A DNA stretch of 64,000 nucleotides from Microdochium bolleyi (GCA_001566295.1 KQ964248.1:992001-1056000); one strand, 5' to 3'. Positions 1-12,375 are shown, counted from the stretch's first letter. The notes: generated by a model not told the origin, from the letters alone. Numbers and translations are program-made.

Positions 1-1414
1 GATACCAATAGAGTTCAATACCCGTACTGGCTATGGCAGGCGTCGCCAGAAAGCGAGATTGCGTTGAAGAGAGTGAGGGGTCGATACCGCTGTCCTGCAG
101 CGAGCCAAGCACGTGGCGATGACAAATCTTCCGAGTTGGGTCAAGGTCAGGCGAACGCGAACCCCAACCCAACAACTGCCGAATCATGCAGCGCGAGGAT
201 CAGGCACGCTTTTCAGCTGATGCATCCACCTGCAGGCGTCATTGCTGACAGGCATGCAGGCGCGGCCCTCAGCTGATACTTCCTCTGCCAACCAGCGATT
301 TTGCTCTTCTTTGCCTCTCTGCTTTATTTGCCTGACCACAGCACGTTGCGATACTCGGCCACAATCATCTGATGATACCTGGTGACATCCGGAGTACTAT
401 GTATGGCATGCTGGCACCTTGTCCCGCCTCGGAGCAAACCTGTGGGATGCCTGCCGCTAGTCAGCATGACGATCTGCGCAAACACTTCTGCCAACATGAG
501 CAGCAACAAGGTGCATTCAGAGCCGCACGAAGTCGAGTGCGGCAGCGACCCCGCCTGCAAAGCGCCCGAAGCAAATAGTCTCGCCGGATCCTCGCGATAT
601 TAATCTCGTATGATATAATAGCGGCCGTCGAGCTCTTGCCGGTTTCAGCCTACGGCCGTCGCGACGAAGAGCGACGATGAAACCCCGTTCCTGGCCGTCC
701 TTCTAGCTTCTTCCCAGCACGGCCGCGCTTCTTGCCCAGGCTCATTGGCCGCTGCGAAATGAGGCGACGGTGCCATGGCGCGTGCGCCCCAACGGCGACG
801 CAGCCTAGCGCAACACCAAGCCAGCTTCATCATGGTTTATCCTGTCCCTTCGGATGGTAGTGGGGTTCCCAGAAAAGCCCGGACCGGGCCAACACTTCCC
901 AATCCAGGACCATCCCAACTTTCCGGCACTCTCGCGGAGCTCCGCTCGCTGCGGCCTGACGAGTTCCCAAGCTCACACGAGCAGGCCCGGCGGGTGACGG
1001 GGCTCTCGCTCTCATCAGTCTGCCTCTGTTAGTGACCAGCGTTCCCGGTCATGTGGACTCAACCTCTAGTGCCCGCATCCATGGCGCCGGCGGCGCGTGG
1101 TCGCTCTTGCGTCCAACACACGGGCACTTGCTTGCTCCTTCCGTGACACAGCAAGCACGCTGCGCGCCGCGTCTTCGTCTTCGTCGTTCGTCCTCTGACT
1201 TGACGAAAAAAGAAACGAGGAAGAATGGGAGAATGACCATCGCCTCTCTCCTCCTACCTCAAGACGAGGTCATGCTGCCACTCCTTCATGTATAAACAAA
1301 CCACTTCCCGCGCCCCTGGCCCTTTGACACTCTGGATGGCCTCTCTCGGTCTTTGCTGCTACACACTGCTGCAATTGCTATCATGACACATCCTGTCGCA
1401 ATCGCAGAGTCTTC
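1..1414. other. Left-edge intergenic DNA
   Basis: No supportable gene. The open frames here are all under 90 codons, overlap on both strands and show no recognisable protein. The last 200 bases before position 1415 are pyrimidine-rich and look like the promoter and leader of the following plus-strand gene. A TATA-like stretch (ATGTATAAAC) sits around 1288-1297. Confidence 0.5.
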
Positions 1415-2345
1415 ATGTTGTCATCACAGCCATCACGCAGGAGGAGGGACATGAGGCGACGAGGCGGCATCGAGGACCTCAGGTCTTCTTACACTTACAG
1501 CCACCCCGTTGGCCCGGCATTTGCCCTACGTCTTCCTATCCCGCAGCATACTTCACCCTTCTCAAGCACCACTGAAACCACCGCAACAATCCCATCTGAC
1601 GACTATGCGCCACGCTGGAGGAAGCGGTCATCAAGTCGCGAGAGAGGAGGAGGTGGAGGAGCAGCTCGCTACGGCCACGGCCACGGCCACCAGTACGGCG
1701 ACAACAACCCGCCGTGGTTCGCGAGCGTCTGCGTCCAGACGGTCGACCAGATCCAGGAGGCCGCCATGGAGAGCTTTCCGGGCAGGCGCGCAAGCCGGTG
1801 GTCGCACAGGACGGCCCTAATCGTGCCGGATCTTAGCACCGAAGTCGCCCGCAGCGTCTCCTGGCGGTCCGCGGGCCCGCTGATCGTGTGCTTCCGGGTG
1901 CGCCGGTACGACTACGACGCGGATCTGCGGTTCGACGATGCGGTTGCGTGGCGCAGGATCCGGCAGCTGGCGGCGGAGAAGGGCGCCGACGGTGTTGAGA
2001 GGCAAGTTGAGGGGATCGAGGGCCGGCTGTTAGTGTGCTGGATCGTTAGTAAGTGCCTTGATTTTCCCAGCCATTCTGATGCCGGGAAAGCCTGAATCTG
2101 TGCGAGTTGATGCTAACCTCAAGACAATAGAACGGCAAGGGCGGATTATAGATCCTCGCCTGGAGTTTCCTTACTCTGGCGACGACGCCTTTGAGCGGAG
2201 GCGGGAGCGGCGTGATGCGGTGTCTGCGGGCTTGTCGTCGCTGCTGGCTGGACCTTACCAGTACAGCAGGGACTACGACATTATTAACGAGCCAAATCCG
2301 CTGGCCTACCTGTTTCTGCCGAACCCCTACAAACTGCCGCCCTGA
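1415..2345 (+). CDS. Hypothetical protein, two exons, 282 aa
   Basis: I do not recognise this protein. Exon 1 is 1415-2048 and exon 2 is 2131-2345. The 82-nt intron has a GTAAGT donor at 2049, a TGCTAAC branch point at 2111-2117 and a TAG acceptor at 2128-2130. The join is phase 1 and gives 849 nt, exactly 283 codons. The first ~110 residues are low-complexity (Arg/Ser/Thr-rich, with a GHGHGH stretch) and probably disordered. The second half, from about residue 130, looks folded: alternating hydrophobic strands (TALIVPDL, PLIVCFRVRRYDYDAD) followed by a charged helix, ending in a Pro/Tyr-rich tail (PNPYKLPP). The precise intron signals and the clean frame continuity are the main evidence. The start could instead be Met-13 at 1451. 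No function is assigned. Confidence 0.6.
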
Positions 2346-3271
2346 GGCGAGCTCTGTGCTGTCGGGCCACAAGCAAGCACGGAACCCAGAGGGGAGGCGC
2401 CCGCAGGTCATGCTGCTCAAATTCACCCCCTGGGGTTCATCAAAGGACCTGCAAAGCCGTGATGCCGGTTCGCGAACAACGCGCCAAGGGTCCACTAGGC
2501 ACCACGTTTCACCCTTCTGATACCAGCATGTTGCCAAGCGCGATCATGCCATAGACAGGATGGATCACAAAGCCGGCTATATATAACAGCCGCTCCAAAG
2601 GCGCGCCCAGCAACCGAGCTCAACAACAGCAAACACAGACTACGGGAAGCGCTACAGCGCAACTATACACCGAGTGATGTGCAACGCGACAGACAATACT
2701 CCGTCTGCGGCCAGCCAGGGGAGCGAGCCGCACAAAGAAGGAACACGACACTCAGTCATCCGAGCTGATGTAGAAGTCCTACACACATACATCACAGCGA
2801 GTCGCGGCCTCAGAAGGGGCCCAGCCAGGGCCGGTGGAGGCACATAGACTGTTTCTCCAAGAGCGAACCAAGATCATGCTATAGATTGTCTTGCCATTTA
2901 TAGAGCATTAGATGATCGGAAGGCATTTCTCTGGAGCACGCACTGCCATAATCACAAGTCATATTCTCCACACTCGGGCAAAGATGAGCTCGTAAGTTTT
3001 ACAAGCACTCACTCGATGTCATCAGTGGCCAGTTGGTCAAATGCAACTTCACATAACGCCCCACGGGCCTGTGGTGGTCATGAAGCAGCCTCGAAACATG
3101 ATGTGAGGCACCACTTGCATATGTTGTGGAATATATATATATATATAACTTATAGTTGTATGCAGTAGTGATGCTACCGTCCCTTTTCACTCTCCAAAGC
3201 AACGCCTCTCTGTAATTCTTGTTTTCCAGAACCAGGCCCACGAGGACTGCTCAAAGGACCATTATCACCAC
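2346..3271. other. Intergenic region between convergent genes
   Basis: This holds the 3' flanks of the upstream plus-strand gene and the downstream minus-strand phosphoesterase gene. No gene is seen. It contains an (AT)n run at 3131-3147. Confidence 0.5.
3131..3147. repeat. (AT)n microsatellite
   Basis: About eight AT dinucleotides in a row, in intergenic DNA 3' of the phosphoesterase gene. Confidence 0.9.
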
Positions 3272-5365
3272 CTACCGTGCGCGGCCCTCGCCCTCTTCCC
3301 TTTTCTCTCCCTTTTGCTTCTTCCCCTTGCCCTTCTCCCCTTCCTTCTTCTTCGCTCCCTCTTTGCCCCCGTTCTCCTCCCCCTCCCCCTCCACCTCCTC
3401 CTCCACCACAGGCGCGGGCTGCACGATGCCCCCGTCGACAATGACCTGCTCGTCCACCCTCTTGCTCAAGTCCGCCGGGTCCTCGGCGTACTCGAGCCGC
3501 TTGTACGTCGTGACGCGTGCGACGTTCATGTCAAAGTCGTAGAACCGCGCCCGCCGCACGTAGCCCCCGTACCCGCCGTACCCGCCGAACCCGGCGCCGC
3601 CGGCGTAGCACATCCACAGCTCCGGGTGCGCCGGCCGCTCCTGCTCCTGCTTCTTCTTCTGCTCGTCGTCTTTGCCCTCTGCGGCTGGTGGTGCGGACGA
3701 GGAGAGCATGCAGTACTCATTCGCGTGGTCGCTAGAAAGGGGGGAAAAAAAGAGGGTAATGTTAGCATTGAAATGGAGAAGGCAACTCGGACGACCCATA
3801 AGAGCAGTTATCACGACTTACTGTCCGCAGCCGACCATGACGACGCCCTGCTCGACCAGCGCGTCCCTGAACCCAGAGTTGTACGTCGGCGCCGTGACGC
3901 CCTCGCGCCACTCTCCGAACTTCGGGTTCGTCGGCTCGCCGTACTCGGGCAGCGGGATGTGGATGAACGCGACGTCGAGGTGGATCTTTGTGTACTCCTT
4001 GTGCTTCTTCTTCAGGCCCTGCGCCGTGTCCCGGAACCAGTCGATCTGGGACTGCTTGATCCAGTTGTAGCCCGGGAAGTGCCGCTCATCGGGCGAGTAG
4101 GAGTGCGAGTCGAGCAGATAGATTGTGATGGCCGAGTGCTTGGACGCGCCCTGCGCGAGCACCTCGACGTAGTAGTTCCCGACCCCGTCGATGTTGTCCG
4201 GGCCGGAGACGGAGAGTGAGTAAGGGAGGGTCTCGATCAGGGACATCTGCGCGGCGCGGGAGACGGCGAGGCCCTCGTCGTCGTGGTTGCCGAAGATGCA
4301 GACGTAGGGAATCTTGTGTTTTATTAGGAGGTTGGCGTATTTGAAGATTGGCTGCGAGGGGATGTAATTAGTAGGCAGAATTCACAGGCGAGGAGGCAGG
4401 GGTGTCTCCTACCGTCTGCGCATCAGGCGCAGTGTCGCCATTGACCTGATCACCGCTGAGAACGACCAGGTCGGGCTTCTCCTCCTCCAGCATGAGCGAC
4501 ATGAAGTCGAGCGTCCTCGGGTCCGCCAGACAGGGTCCGCCCGCGTACTCGTTCGGCACGGCGTCGCGGCAGTGGCCGACGCCCGTGCTGAGATGTATGT
4601 CGGCGAGCTGCATGATTTTGAACCGTCCATTGTCCCGGACCTTGGGCTGCGGCTTCGCGGGGCTTCCGGGCACGCCGCGGCGCACTGTGAGGTGCACCGA
4701 CTCTGTTTTCGAGTCGAGCAGCAGCGGAGTGCCTTGTATGTGCCACCCGTCGCGCGCCTCGACGGCGTCGTCGCCAAACAGCGCGTCCACGGCCGTCACG
4801 GCCTTGTCCGAGTCACTCGCGTGCCGCTTCTCGGAGCGCAGGATCCATATGCCGCCCGGGCGGGACTCCCATTTCTGGCCGGCCTCGCTCTTGTCCTTGC
4901 CGCTGTTGGTCGACGATGGGTCCAGGCGGCCCACGGCGACGTCGACGACGACGCTGTCCTCGCTCGTGAGCTCCTCCTCCTTCTTGCGCTGGACGTGCAG
5001 GTACGCTTTCGCGAACCATGTCTTGCCCAGGTACAGATCTTTCTCGACGCGGTGCCAGACGGCCTTGTCGAGGTCGCAGGTCGAGAAGGGATTTGCGGAC
5101 GAGCAGCTCGTCAGGGTCAGGTCGGTAACGACGAGCCCGTGGTGGTGCTGCGGCATGTACTCGTGGACGACATTGGGGAGGACGCGGTAGTTGCGGTCGA
5201 GGAAGAGGATGACGAGGAAGGTGACGACCGTGACGGCGCCGAGCTGTGATATTGTGCGCACCTGTGGCAGCAGAACGGTGTCAGTGTCACATGCGGAGGA
5301 AGAGCCGAGACCAGTTGTGTATATTGACGCAGGGGAAGTGGCAGACGTACGATCCGGCGAGTCAT
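3272..5365 (-). CDS. Calcineurin-like phosphoesterase, Dcr2-like
   Basis: Metal-dependent phosphoesterase of the fungal Dcr2/Sia1 group; yeast Dcr2 is a phosphatase that promotes cell-cycle start. Four exons: 5365-5351 (15 nt), 5261-4413, 4351-3822 and 3731-3272, giving 617 aa. Donors are GTACGT, GTAGGA and GTAAGT; all joins keep frame. The first ATG codes MTRRI, and the next exon supplies a signal-anchor helix (residues ~12-26), so the catalytic part should face a lumen or the exterior. Metallophosphoesterase motifs follow in order: ADIHLSTG (~225), SGDQVNGD (~274), GNHDDE (~309), HIPLPEY, and GHDHANEY (~464), the last completed only by splicing. All expected metal ligands are present. The C-terminus is unusual: a Gly/Tyr repeat (GGYGGYGGY) and then a ~45-residue Lys/Glu/Gly tail. 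The family call is firm; the physiological substrate is unknown. Confidence 0.88.
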
Positions 5366-8300
5366 TGTGGGAGCTCGCGAAGGCGGGAGCTTGCGCCCAC
5401 GCACAAGACCGGAGGTGGGCTTCGGTTGACTTTGTTTGGGAAGCGACAAGGTGCTATGATGGGCACTGCAGCATCTTGAGGGGCGCCGGGGCAGATCGGC
5501 GGTGGGAGGAACAAGCTGGATGCGCTGAGTCCGGGTTGGGCCGGGCGAGGGTGTCGTTCGAGTCGAGAGCTTCGGCAGCGGCGATGGTGGGCCGGGGAGG
5601 ATCAGGCAGCTGCTATGTAGAGGCGATGATGTCTGATAGCAGCGGTGGCTGTGGTGGTGGTTGCGGTTGAGGTTGCGATCGTGAAACTGCAAGGGGAACG
5701 GGAAAGTGGGCATCGTAGTCGGATGGAGATGCAGAATGCAGCTCTCCCCAGCTTCCAAGCACCGAGCTCTATCGATTAGGCCGCCGAGAGGGGTTGCGAG
5801 GCGCTGGATCCAATCGGCAGCTCTGCCAAGAGGGCATCTTCTCGGCGGACAATGTCCCTATCCTGCAACAAGCTCGGCATACCTGGTGTATCTGCAGTGT
5901 TGCTCCCTGTGCAGCGCGTGGCTTTCGTTGTCGATGCTGTCTCGCTGCTCGTTCTGCTCAGCCAGGCGAGGGTTGAAGGCCCTTGAACCTTGTGGCACAG
6001 GCCGGCTTTGGGGCTTTGTCGGGAGATCTCAACCCTGAAGTCGGACCCCACAGCGGAATCAAGCTGGGCTGGCGGAGCAGGGGTTGTTCCTTCCAGAACC
6101 GCGGAACTCTGGGGTAATGGCTCCCAGTCTAGCGCAGCGCTCTCGCGGTCGGCAGCCTTCTTGCAAGGGTGCCTGTGTAGAGTCAGAGAAGAACAGCAGG
6201 TAACAACAATGGCACGATGTCAGGTAGGGACGCCAAGCCGAGCCAGACATAGCCCCAGTTAGTTGAACACTTTCACTGGGCGGGCAACCGGCCCAGGGAG
6301 GGTTTTCCAGGATCAACACAACCCACCAAAGTCCTAATGAGGAGACTCATCATGATGACCAAGACGTGGTTTCCTTGTGTCTGTGTTTATTCTGAAGTGG
6401 CAAGGCCGTTTCAGACATCCAATATTTGTTCACAGCACAAGACTCGCTTGGAAAACCCATGTGCTGGTGAGACTTGGTTCAAGTGAGGTAAATACTCGCA
6501 GTACAGAGCCATGACTGACATGACTCTTGCACGCGTATACCGACAGACAACAAAGACAACATCCAATTGACCTAGAAGTCATGTAGGCAACTGATATATC
6601 AGACAGGTCCTCACCACACACAAGGCTCGTAACAGGCAGCCGTACAAGCAAGCATGGTTGTACAGCCAGCATCGCATTCTAGTCAACGAGAACAATCTAT
6701 GCACATAGAACTTCTACAAACAAAGCACCTGGCTCTAGGGAAAGTACATCTACCACACACCGCATTCGTACTTGCGTAGACACTTCCAGAACACCTCGAC
6801 CACGTGAGAACACAGGTCAGCATACCCGCCCCGAAAGATGCTTCTCAGCCCTATCGGGTTTAAGTAACACATCCTCCGCGTTCTGCATCCGACGCAGCCA
6901 TCTCCAGATAGTCTCGTGTATTCCGCCATCCGCTGCATCCGAGCCCGAACAGTCCGAAAGGGTGCTCATATCGGACAACATTCTCCGCTGACCAACCGAA
7001 TCCCGCGTGCCGAGCAAGCTCACCTGGACCACCGAAGATGCTCACCACTCTCGGGTCACCTGCAAATAGCTCATGTCGAGAGTGGGATCCATGCGGTGAT
7101 CATGCACATGCAAGGTCAGCCTCTGGCTGGTCCTGCAGAGCCCCGAGCCCAGAGCATCGGTAAGCACCCACACCCTTTCTTGTGCTGCTGACGAGTTGGG
7201 AGGAGACCCCTGGAGGGGGCCTGCTGACGTCGGCACCCCAGACCGCATGTACGAAGCATCCCCAGGGGATCGGTTTGTCTGCTTTCTATTCGTGCGAGTG
7301 GTGATTGTCGGAAGAAGCCGGACGGGCGGTCTTCTTCCTATTTCAGACGTGCACAGAAAGAGACGGCCGTTGATGCCGCAGCCATGCAGCCCTCAGCCTC
7401 ATGTTTATTCGACACATCACCGCATATCATAAGTCGAGTCAGTAAAGCCATGGAACGCAAGCACATGAACGGTCACGTCTCGGCAGACCGGACCCGTCAA
7501 AACGGTCGACAAAACAAACACCCCGTGATCCTCCTCGCAAGCGGGCTCGAGTCCGTCTGTCTTTTGACTGGCCGGGCAGCTTCGCCTCCCCAGATCTCGC
7601 AACTCGCTTTCGGGTGCAGTACCACCCTCGTCGACCGCAATCCTTCCAATCCTAGATCCCATCACACCTCTGAGCACCGGGCAAATCCAGCACATGCCCA
7701 AGTCGCACAATTCAAGTAAGCACAACGACAGACCCCCGACTCCGTGCATTAGCCTGCCATGCGGCGGCGGAGTGACCGTGACAGTGACAGTGGCGTGTCC
7801 GGCATGCACCCCTTGATTGGCAGCTTTGCGACGCTCGGTTCTTTCATCCTTCCATGCACCCCATTCCATGCAGTCCATGCGTTCCCTGCCACATCGGGGA
7901 CCCAGTCAAGTGCACATGCACATGCACGACCCGAACGGAATGTCGTTACACAGAAGCGCGGGGGTTTGACAGAGTGATGGATCGGCTGTCAGCGGATGCC
8001 CTACCTGCGGCCTGTCTGTCTGCCCACTACTAAGCACGCATGCACCGAGCCTCATCATCACCGACTCAAAAGAGAAATGTCATCACATTTTTGGGGAAAG
8101 CGGCTGACGATGATGATGACCCGAGCACATGGCACCAATGCACAAATGGAAAGACCAGGGGTTGTGATTGGGCTTCGACTGGGCGGGCTTGTTAAGATGA
8201 TTACTTATTACTCTCGCTCTTCTCTTCTGTCCCTCCCCCTCTCACCTACCTTGTCGTCGGAGTCCGCCGAACGCCCGCCTCGCCCTGCTGTCACGGGAAC

Positions 8301-9529
8301 GTGGCGCGGCTCAAGCCCGGTTCTCATGTGCCGCGCGCTGAGCAGTCGCGGATCGTGACCGAGCAAAGCCTCAAAGCAGGGCGGGCAGCACGTGCAGATT
8401 CTCTTCCTCGTAATGTCGCTCTCCTCTCGCTCTAGACTGCGCAGAGCACGCACACGGAGTGGCCACATTCGCGGCAAGGCAAGCCATGTTCTCAGACATT
8501 ACGGACACGGTGACGGAAAGAAGACTAAACGTGACTCAGTCGGGGCAGAATAATGTCACAACGAACGGAAGAACAGAGCCCACCGAATGCACTCACCGAG
8601 TACCAGGCCAGGCTCCTAGATTTATCAGCCTCGCGGGCGCCTGAAAGTGCACAAACGAACCCGACTGGAGGAAGCCTGCTAGGAACCCTCCTCATCCTCC
8701 ATCTAACCAGGCTGAGCACGGGTGCTGGATATGTGCAACAAGAAACAACCCGAGGAATCCGGCCTCGTGTGCGCGCGTGTGTGTGCGTGTGCACGTACTT
8801 GGACCGTGACGGGCGATAAGTGTTGTTAGCCATGAATTACCTGTGAACCAAGAGCAGGTTCTGGGTGGATAATACCTGGCTGGCTACATTACGCCTCACG
8901 CTGTTGGACAGGCCCTATCACATATCCATTTCAGGTATCTAGATTGGCATTTCAGAGCATGCAGAGAGGAGTCAGATACTTACTTGTACACTTACACCCA
9001 CACCCACTCCGCCTCCTTCCCAGGTGAGCACTTGAGTAACGCACATTGTCCGTTGCATACATGTGAAATATTCACGACTTCATCAGTCCAGAAAGAGCTT
9101 CCCTTGTTCACAATCTACATCGCACCCCTGCAACATACCCTCGACCCGATGACTTCCACTTGACTCGCCACCCAGATAATGATCGTCGCCACCTCTGTCC
9201 CCCCCGTCGTCCACTTCCCCACCAAAGGGGCCCCCCGTCGACGATCGCTTCCCTCCCTGCACTGCCTGGTTTCCCCCAATACCACCACCCACGACGCACT
9301 CTCACTGCCGAAAACCACTACAAACGAACCCCTGTCTGGCTTGACTTCCATGACACCTCTGTCTCTCTGTCCCTCTCTACCAAGCCAAGCCCACCACCAC
9401 CACACTTGATGAACTTCGCAACCATCACGTTTCTGGTCCTGAGCGAACTTTTGAGAGTTTCTTTCTCTGCCTTTCGGTGCCACGAGACACTCGTGCTGAT
9501 TAGCTCACGGACGTACATCAACCCTTTCC

Positions 9530-9548
9530 CACCACCACCACCACCACC
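9530..9548. repeat. (CCA)n microsatellite
   Basis: Six consecutive CCA trinucleotides, in non-coding DNA. Confidence 0.85.
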
Positions 9549-9867
9549 TCTAAAACACGCACAACGGATCATGGTCCCTACACGCGTCCCCCGCTGGGCT
9601 TTCTCGCCACCACCGCTCGGTCTCTTTCCCTGATGCCTCCCGGTGTCTATTATCTGGTGGTCATCAGTCATCCTTCCACTCAGCCTTCACCGCGTCGGAC
9701 TTCACGGACCAGAGAGATCAGGCCCAGACTGTTTTTCACATCACGATACTTTCCACACATATCCGTTTTATTTTTATTTGTCTAGAACACTCAGAGAACA
9801 TTTCTCTTGTGATGAACAACGTCGTTGATCAATTATTGGTCACGGTGCTGAAATAGAATAAAATGAA

Positions 9868-10006
9868 TGATGATGGTCAATGGTGATGATGATGGTGACG
9901 ATGAATGATGACCAAGTTTGGCATGTCTGTATTAATTGGAGAAACTTGTTCTGGACAACCTGTAACAAATGCAAGGGGTATTCGCCGAGGTGATGATGAT
10001 GATGAT
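9868..10006. repeat. Interrupted GAT/ATG repeats
   Basis: Two blocks of GAT trinucleotides (about 9868-9912 and 9989-10006) separated by unique sequence, in non-coding DNA. Confidence 0.7.
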
Positions 10007-10414
10007 TTGTCAAGGAGAAGCATGCGAAACAGACAAAAGCAAGGTGTGCCGCCCTCCCAGAATGCTTGAGCGTTGCCCCTGAAACCCTCCCATCCCACCT
10101 AGAACCAGTCTTGACGTAGGAAATAAAGGAAGAAATGGCAGCCCTTTCCGTTCAAACAATGACAAGAATGCGCCCCGCACAATCTTGTGTGTGTGGGTGG
10201 GTGTGTGGGTGTGTGTCCGAATCCGAAACGATTCTGCCCGAACCTCCGAGAACGCCGGGTGATATGCAAGAGCCCAGAGCTCGGTGCTATGCTTCGTGTA
10301 CTTTTTGCAACGAGCTCGTGGGTATGGTGTGTGTTAAGGAGAGATAGAAAGGTATAGAAGATAAAGGAAAGGTGAAACGAGCTGAAAACAAATACAGTGT
10401 GTGTCGTGCGCCAT

Positions 10415-11194
10415 CTACTCCTTGGTGGGGAGCACGAACCGGACCTTCTTGGCGACCTTCTTGACGGGCTTCGCAGCCGGGATGTCTATGGGTTGTGTCT
10501 TGTATCTTTCGGCGAGGTTCTCGAAGCTCACGCCCATCTCGCTCATGGTCTCCATCTCGGGCTCTTCATCGATGGACCAGACATCGGGGCTGGGCTCGCG
10601 CCACGAGTGCCGGCGCGTGAGAGCGATAGACTGGGAGCGACCACGGAAGGGGCGGCGGGGAGGGGCGAAGCGCTTGGATGGACGACGGGAGAGAGAGCCG
10701 ACGTGGAACTTGGGCGGGGAGAGCAGAGCCTCAGCTGTCTTGGACAAGGGCTGCCTGGGCTGATCGAAGTATGTCTCGAAGCCAAAGGGCAGAGGCTGGC
10801 TGGGCTGCAGGCGGATGTAGTCCTCATCATCATCGTCGTCGTCCTCGTCGTCATCCAGGATGGCGCAGTCTGACCTGGATGTCTGGGTTCCTCGGGGCTT
10901 GTACTTCTTGAGGCCATCCAGGGTCGACGGGCTGATGCTGCGGACAAAGTCGCGTGGATGGCTGGCGTCCTCGATGCCGGCATCAAACTCGAAGTCGAAC
11001 TCGAGCTCTTCCTCCTTGGGCGTAGGCGCAGTCAGAAAGTAGGTGAGCGGGTCGTCGTTCTGGAGCAGCGGCATGTCACTTTCGTCGTCGGTGGTGAGAC
11101 AGTCCTCGTCAAGAGCCGGGGCCATCTGACCCGGGCTCGCCGGCCACGAGTCGGGGTGCACTGGTGGCGAGGTCGCGAAACGTGCAAACGCCAT
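10415..11194 (-). CDS. Acidic disordered protein, 259 aa, KVRF C-terminus
   Basis: Single-exon gene; the first true ATG is at 11194 and gives MAFARFATSP. The reading frame continues upstream to 11287 only through a non-ATG codon. I cannot name the protein. It has an acidic N-terminal half (ELEFDFEFDAGIED; a run of Asp/Glu at ~115-125) and a central basic, Arg/Ser-rich section with repeated phosphorylation-like sites (RRPSKR, RGRSQS, RRHSWREPSP). It ends in KPVKKVAKKVRFVLPTKE. The last element fits the RVxF docking consensus for protein phosphatase 1. Low-complexity composition, nuclear-type basic patches and the docking motif suggest a regulatory scaffold, but that is inference. It is flanked by unusually long gene-free regions on both sides. 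Confidence 0.72.
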   Translation of the reverse strand: MAFARFATSPPVHPDSWPASPGQMAPALDEDCLTTDDESDMPLLQNDDPLTYFLTAPTPKEEELEFDFEFDAGIEDASHPRDFVRSISPSTLDGLKKYKPRGTQTSRSDCAILDDDEDDDDDDEDYIRLQPSQPLPFGFETYFDQPRQPLSKTAEALLSPPKFHVGSLSRRPSKRFAPPRRPFRGRSQSIALTRRHSWREPSPDVWSIDEEPEMETMSEMGVSFENLAERYKTQPIDIPAAKPVKKVAKKVRFVLPTKE

Positions 11195-12292
11195 CTCGAT
11201 GCTTGTTTTGGTAGATGTTTGTGATTTCGTCGTGCGTTTTTTTCTTTTTTTTGTTGTTTTCAGGTCTTCCCAGGCTAGTATTTTCAATATGCGAGCCTTG
11301 GATGAAGGATCTGCCGGGTTGGGACCGGCTCAGAGGGATTAGGGCCAGGAGAGACGTTCGGAGAAGTGGTTGTCATTGACTTGCCAGCGTGGAGGAAGTT
11401 GCCGATCAGCGGGGAGTCTCTGATGGCAGGAGGGAGATGGATAGCTGGATATGGTGAGAGAAGAGCAAGTCAGCAGGGGAGGCGAGAGGCGTGAGACGAG
11501 GGAAGTAGATATATACCGTACAGTAAGAAGTGCAGAGTAGGCAGACGAGACGGCAGCGACGGGCAAGCCCGCGTGCGCCGAGTGGATCTCCGGCCGCACA
11601 TCAGCAGGGCCACCCTGGCCCCGGCGGGCAGCCTTGTGAAGATCCAAGGCTCCTCGAGGTTGGCAGCTAGGGGCTGGGAAAGTTGGAAGGCCGGTGGAGC
11701 ATGCGGTGCGGTGTGTGTGTGTGCCCGGGACGTGAATCATCTGGGGATGAGTGGTTCCCAATGAGGCATCACGCGTCGGGCGGCTGCTGGGCTGGTGGTG
11801 TGCGCTAGCAAGACAATGGGCGCACTACTTGCGTATATCTCTGGGGCGGAGAGATAGGCCGCGTATCTGTGCAGGCCTGTGAGCAGGCGCCGCCGCATCA
11901 CGTTGCGTGCCGTGGCGGATGGGTTCGGGTAGTATCGAGTCGAGACAGGCAGAGATGCACGCCTGTGGGCGGCGGGGTGGTGGAGCTCGACTGCGGGCTC
12001 AGGTCAGCTTATGAGACATGACTGCCACCCTCCACTCCGACTCGTGGGCATCTGACTTGCCAAAGATGGCCAGGGTGCCATGGATGGACACAATCACCCA
12101 GGAGAGCCGCAACCCGTGTGTGATGCCATCACCGGTCCGCCTGTTGTTGCACATCACATCCGCAGGTGCGAGGCGGCGAGCCCGGAGCTGCAGCGTACCT
12201 TGCAGGGCGGGCGGGCTGCACGATGCAGACGGCGGATGTCGCGATACGCTGGCCGCAACTGTCGCGATGCAGATCGAGGGCTGGCTAGGCTC

Positions 12293-12375
12293 GAGACTGG
12301 AGACGGGAGACTGGAGACGAGAGACTGGAGACGAGAGACTGAAACGGGAGACTGGAGACGGGAGACGGGAGACTG
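12293..12375. repeat. 14-bp minisatellite, about six units
   Basis: Head-to-tail copies of GAGACTGGAGACGR: units at 12293, 12307, 12321, 12335 (13 nt, one deletion), 12348, then a half-unit GAGACGG and a final GAGACTG. Each unit is itself made of two near-identical 7-mers (GAGACTG and GAGACGR). It lies in non-coding DNA. Confidence 0.9.

Larger units (their letters stand above)
5366..10414. other. Five-kilobase gap with no convincing gene
   Basis: Open frames are short (all under 160 codons), lie in every frame and have no recognisable domains. The composition is patchy, with CT-rich stretches (8215-8260), GT/GC-alternating DNA (8767-8793), a CCA run (9530-9548) and GAT repeats (9868-10006). 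It contains the promoter of the phosphoesterase gene on its left and the 3' region of the 259-aa gene on its right. A non-coding transcript is possible but cannot be shown from sequence alone. Confidence 0.45.

Noticed and set aside
3314..4219. 301-codon plus-strand frame antisense to the phosphoesterase
   Set aside because: Runs across intron 3732-3821 and through the Lys/Glu tail; composition is Leu/Arg/Val-rich as expected for a shadow frame.
9868..10006. GAT repeats as a possible CRISPR or snoRNA C-box array
   Set aside because: Plain trinucleotide microsatellite without regular spacers or D boxes.
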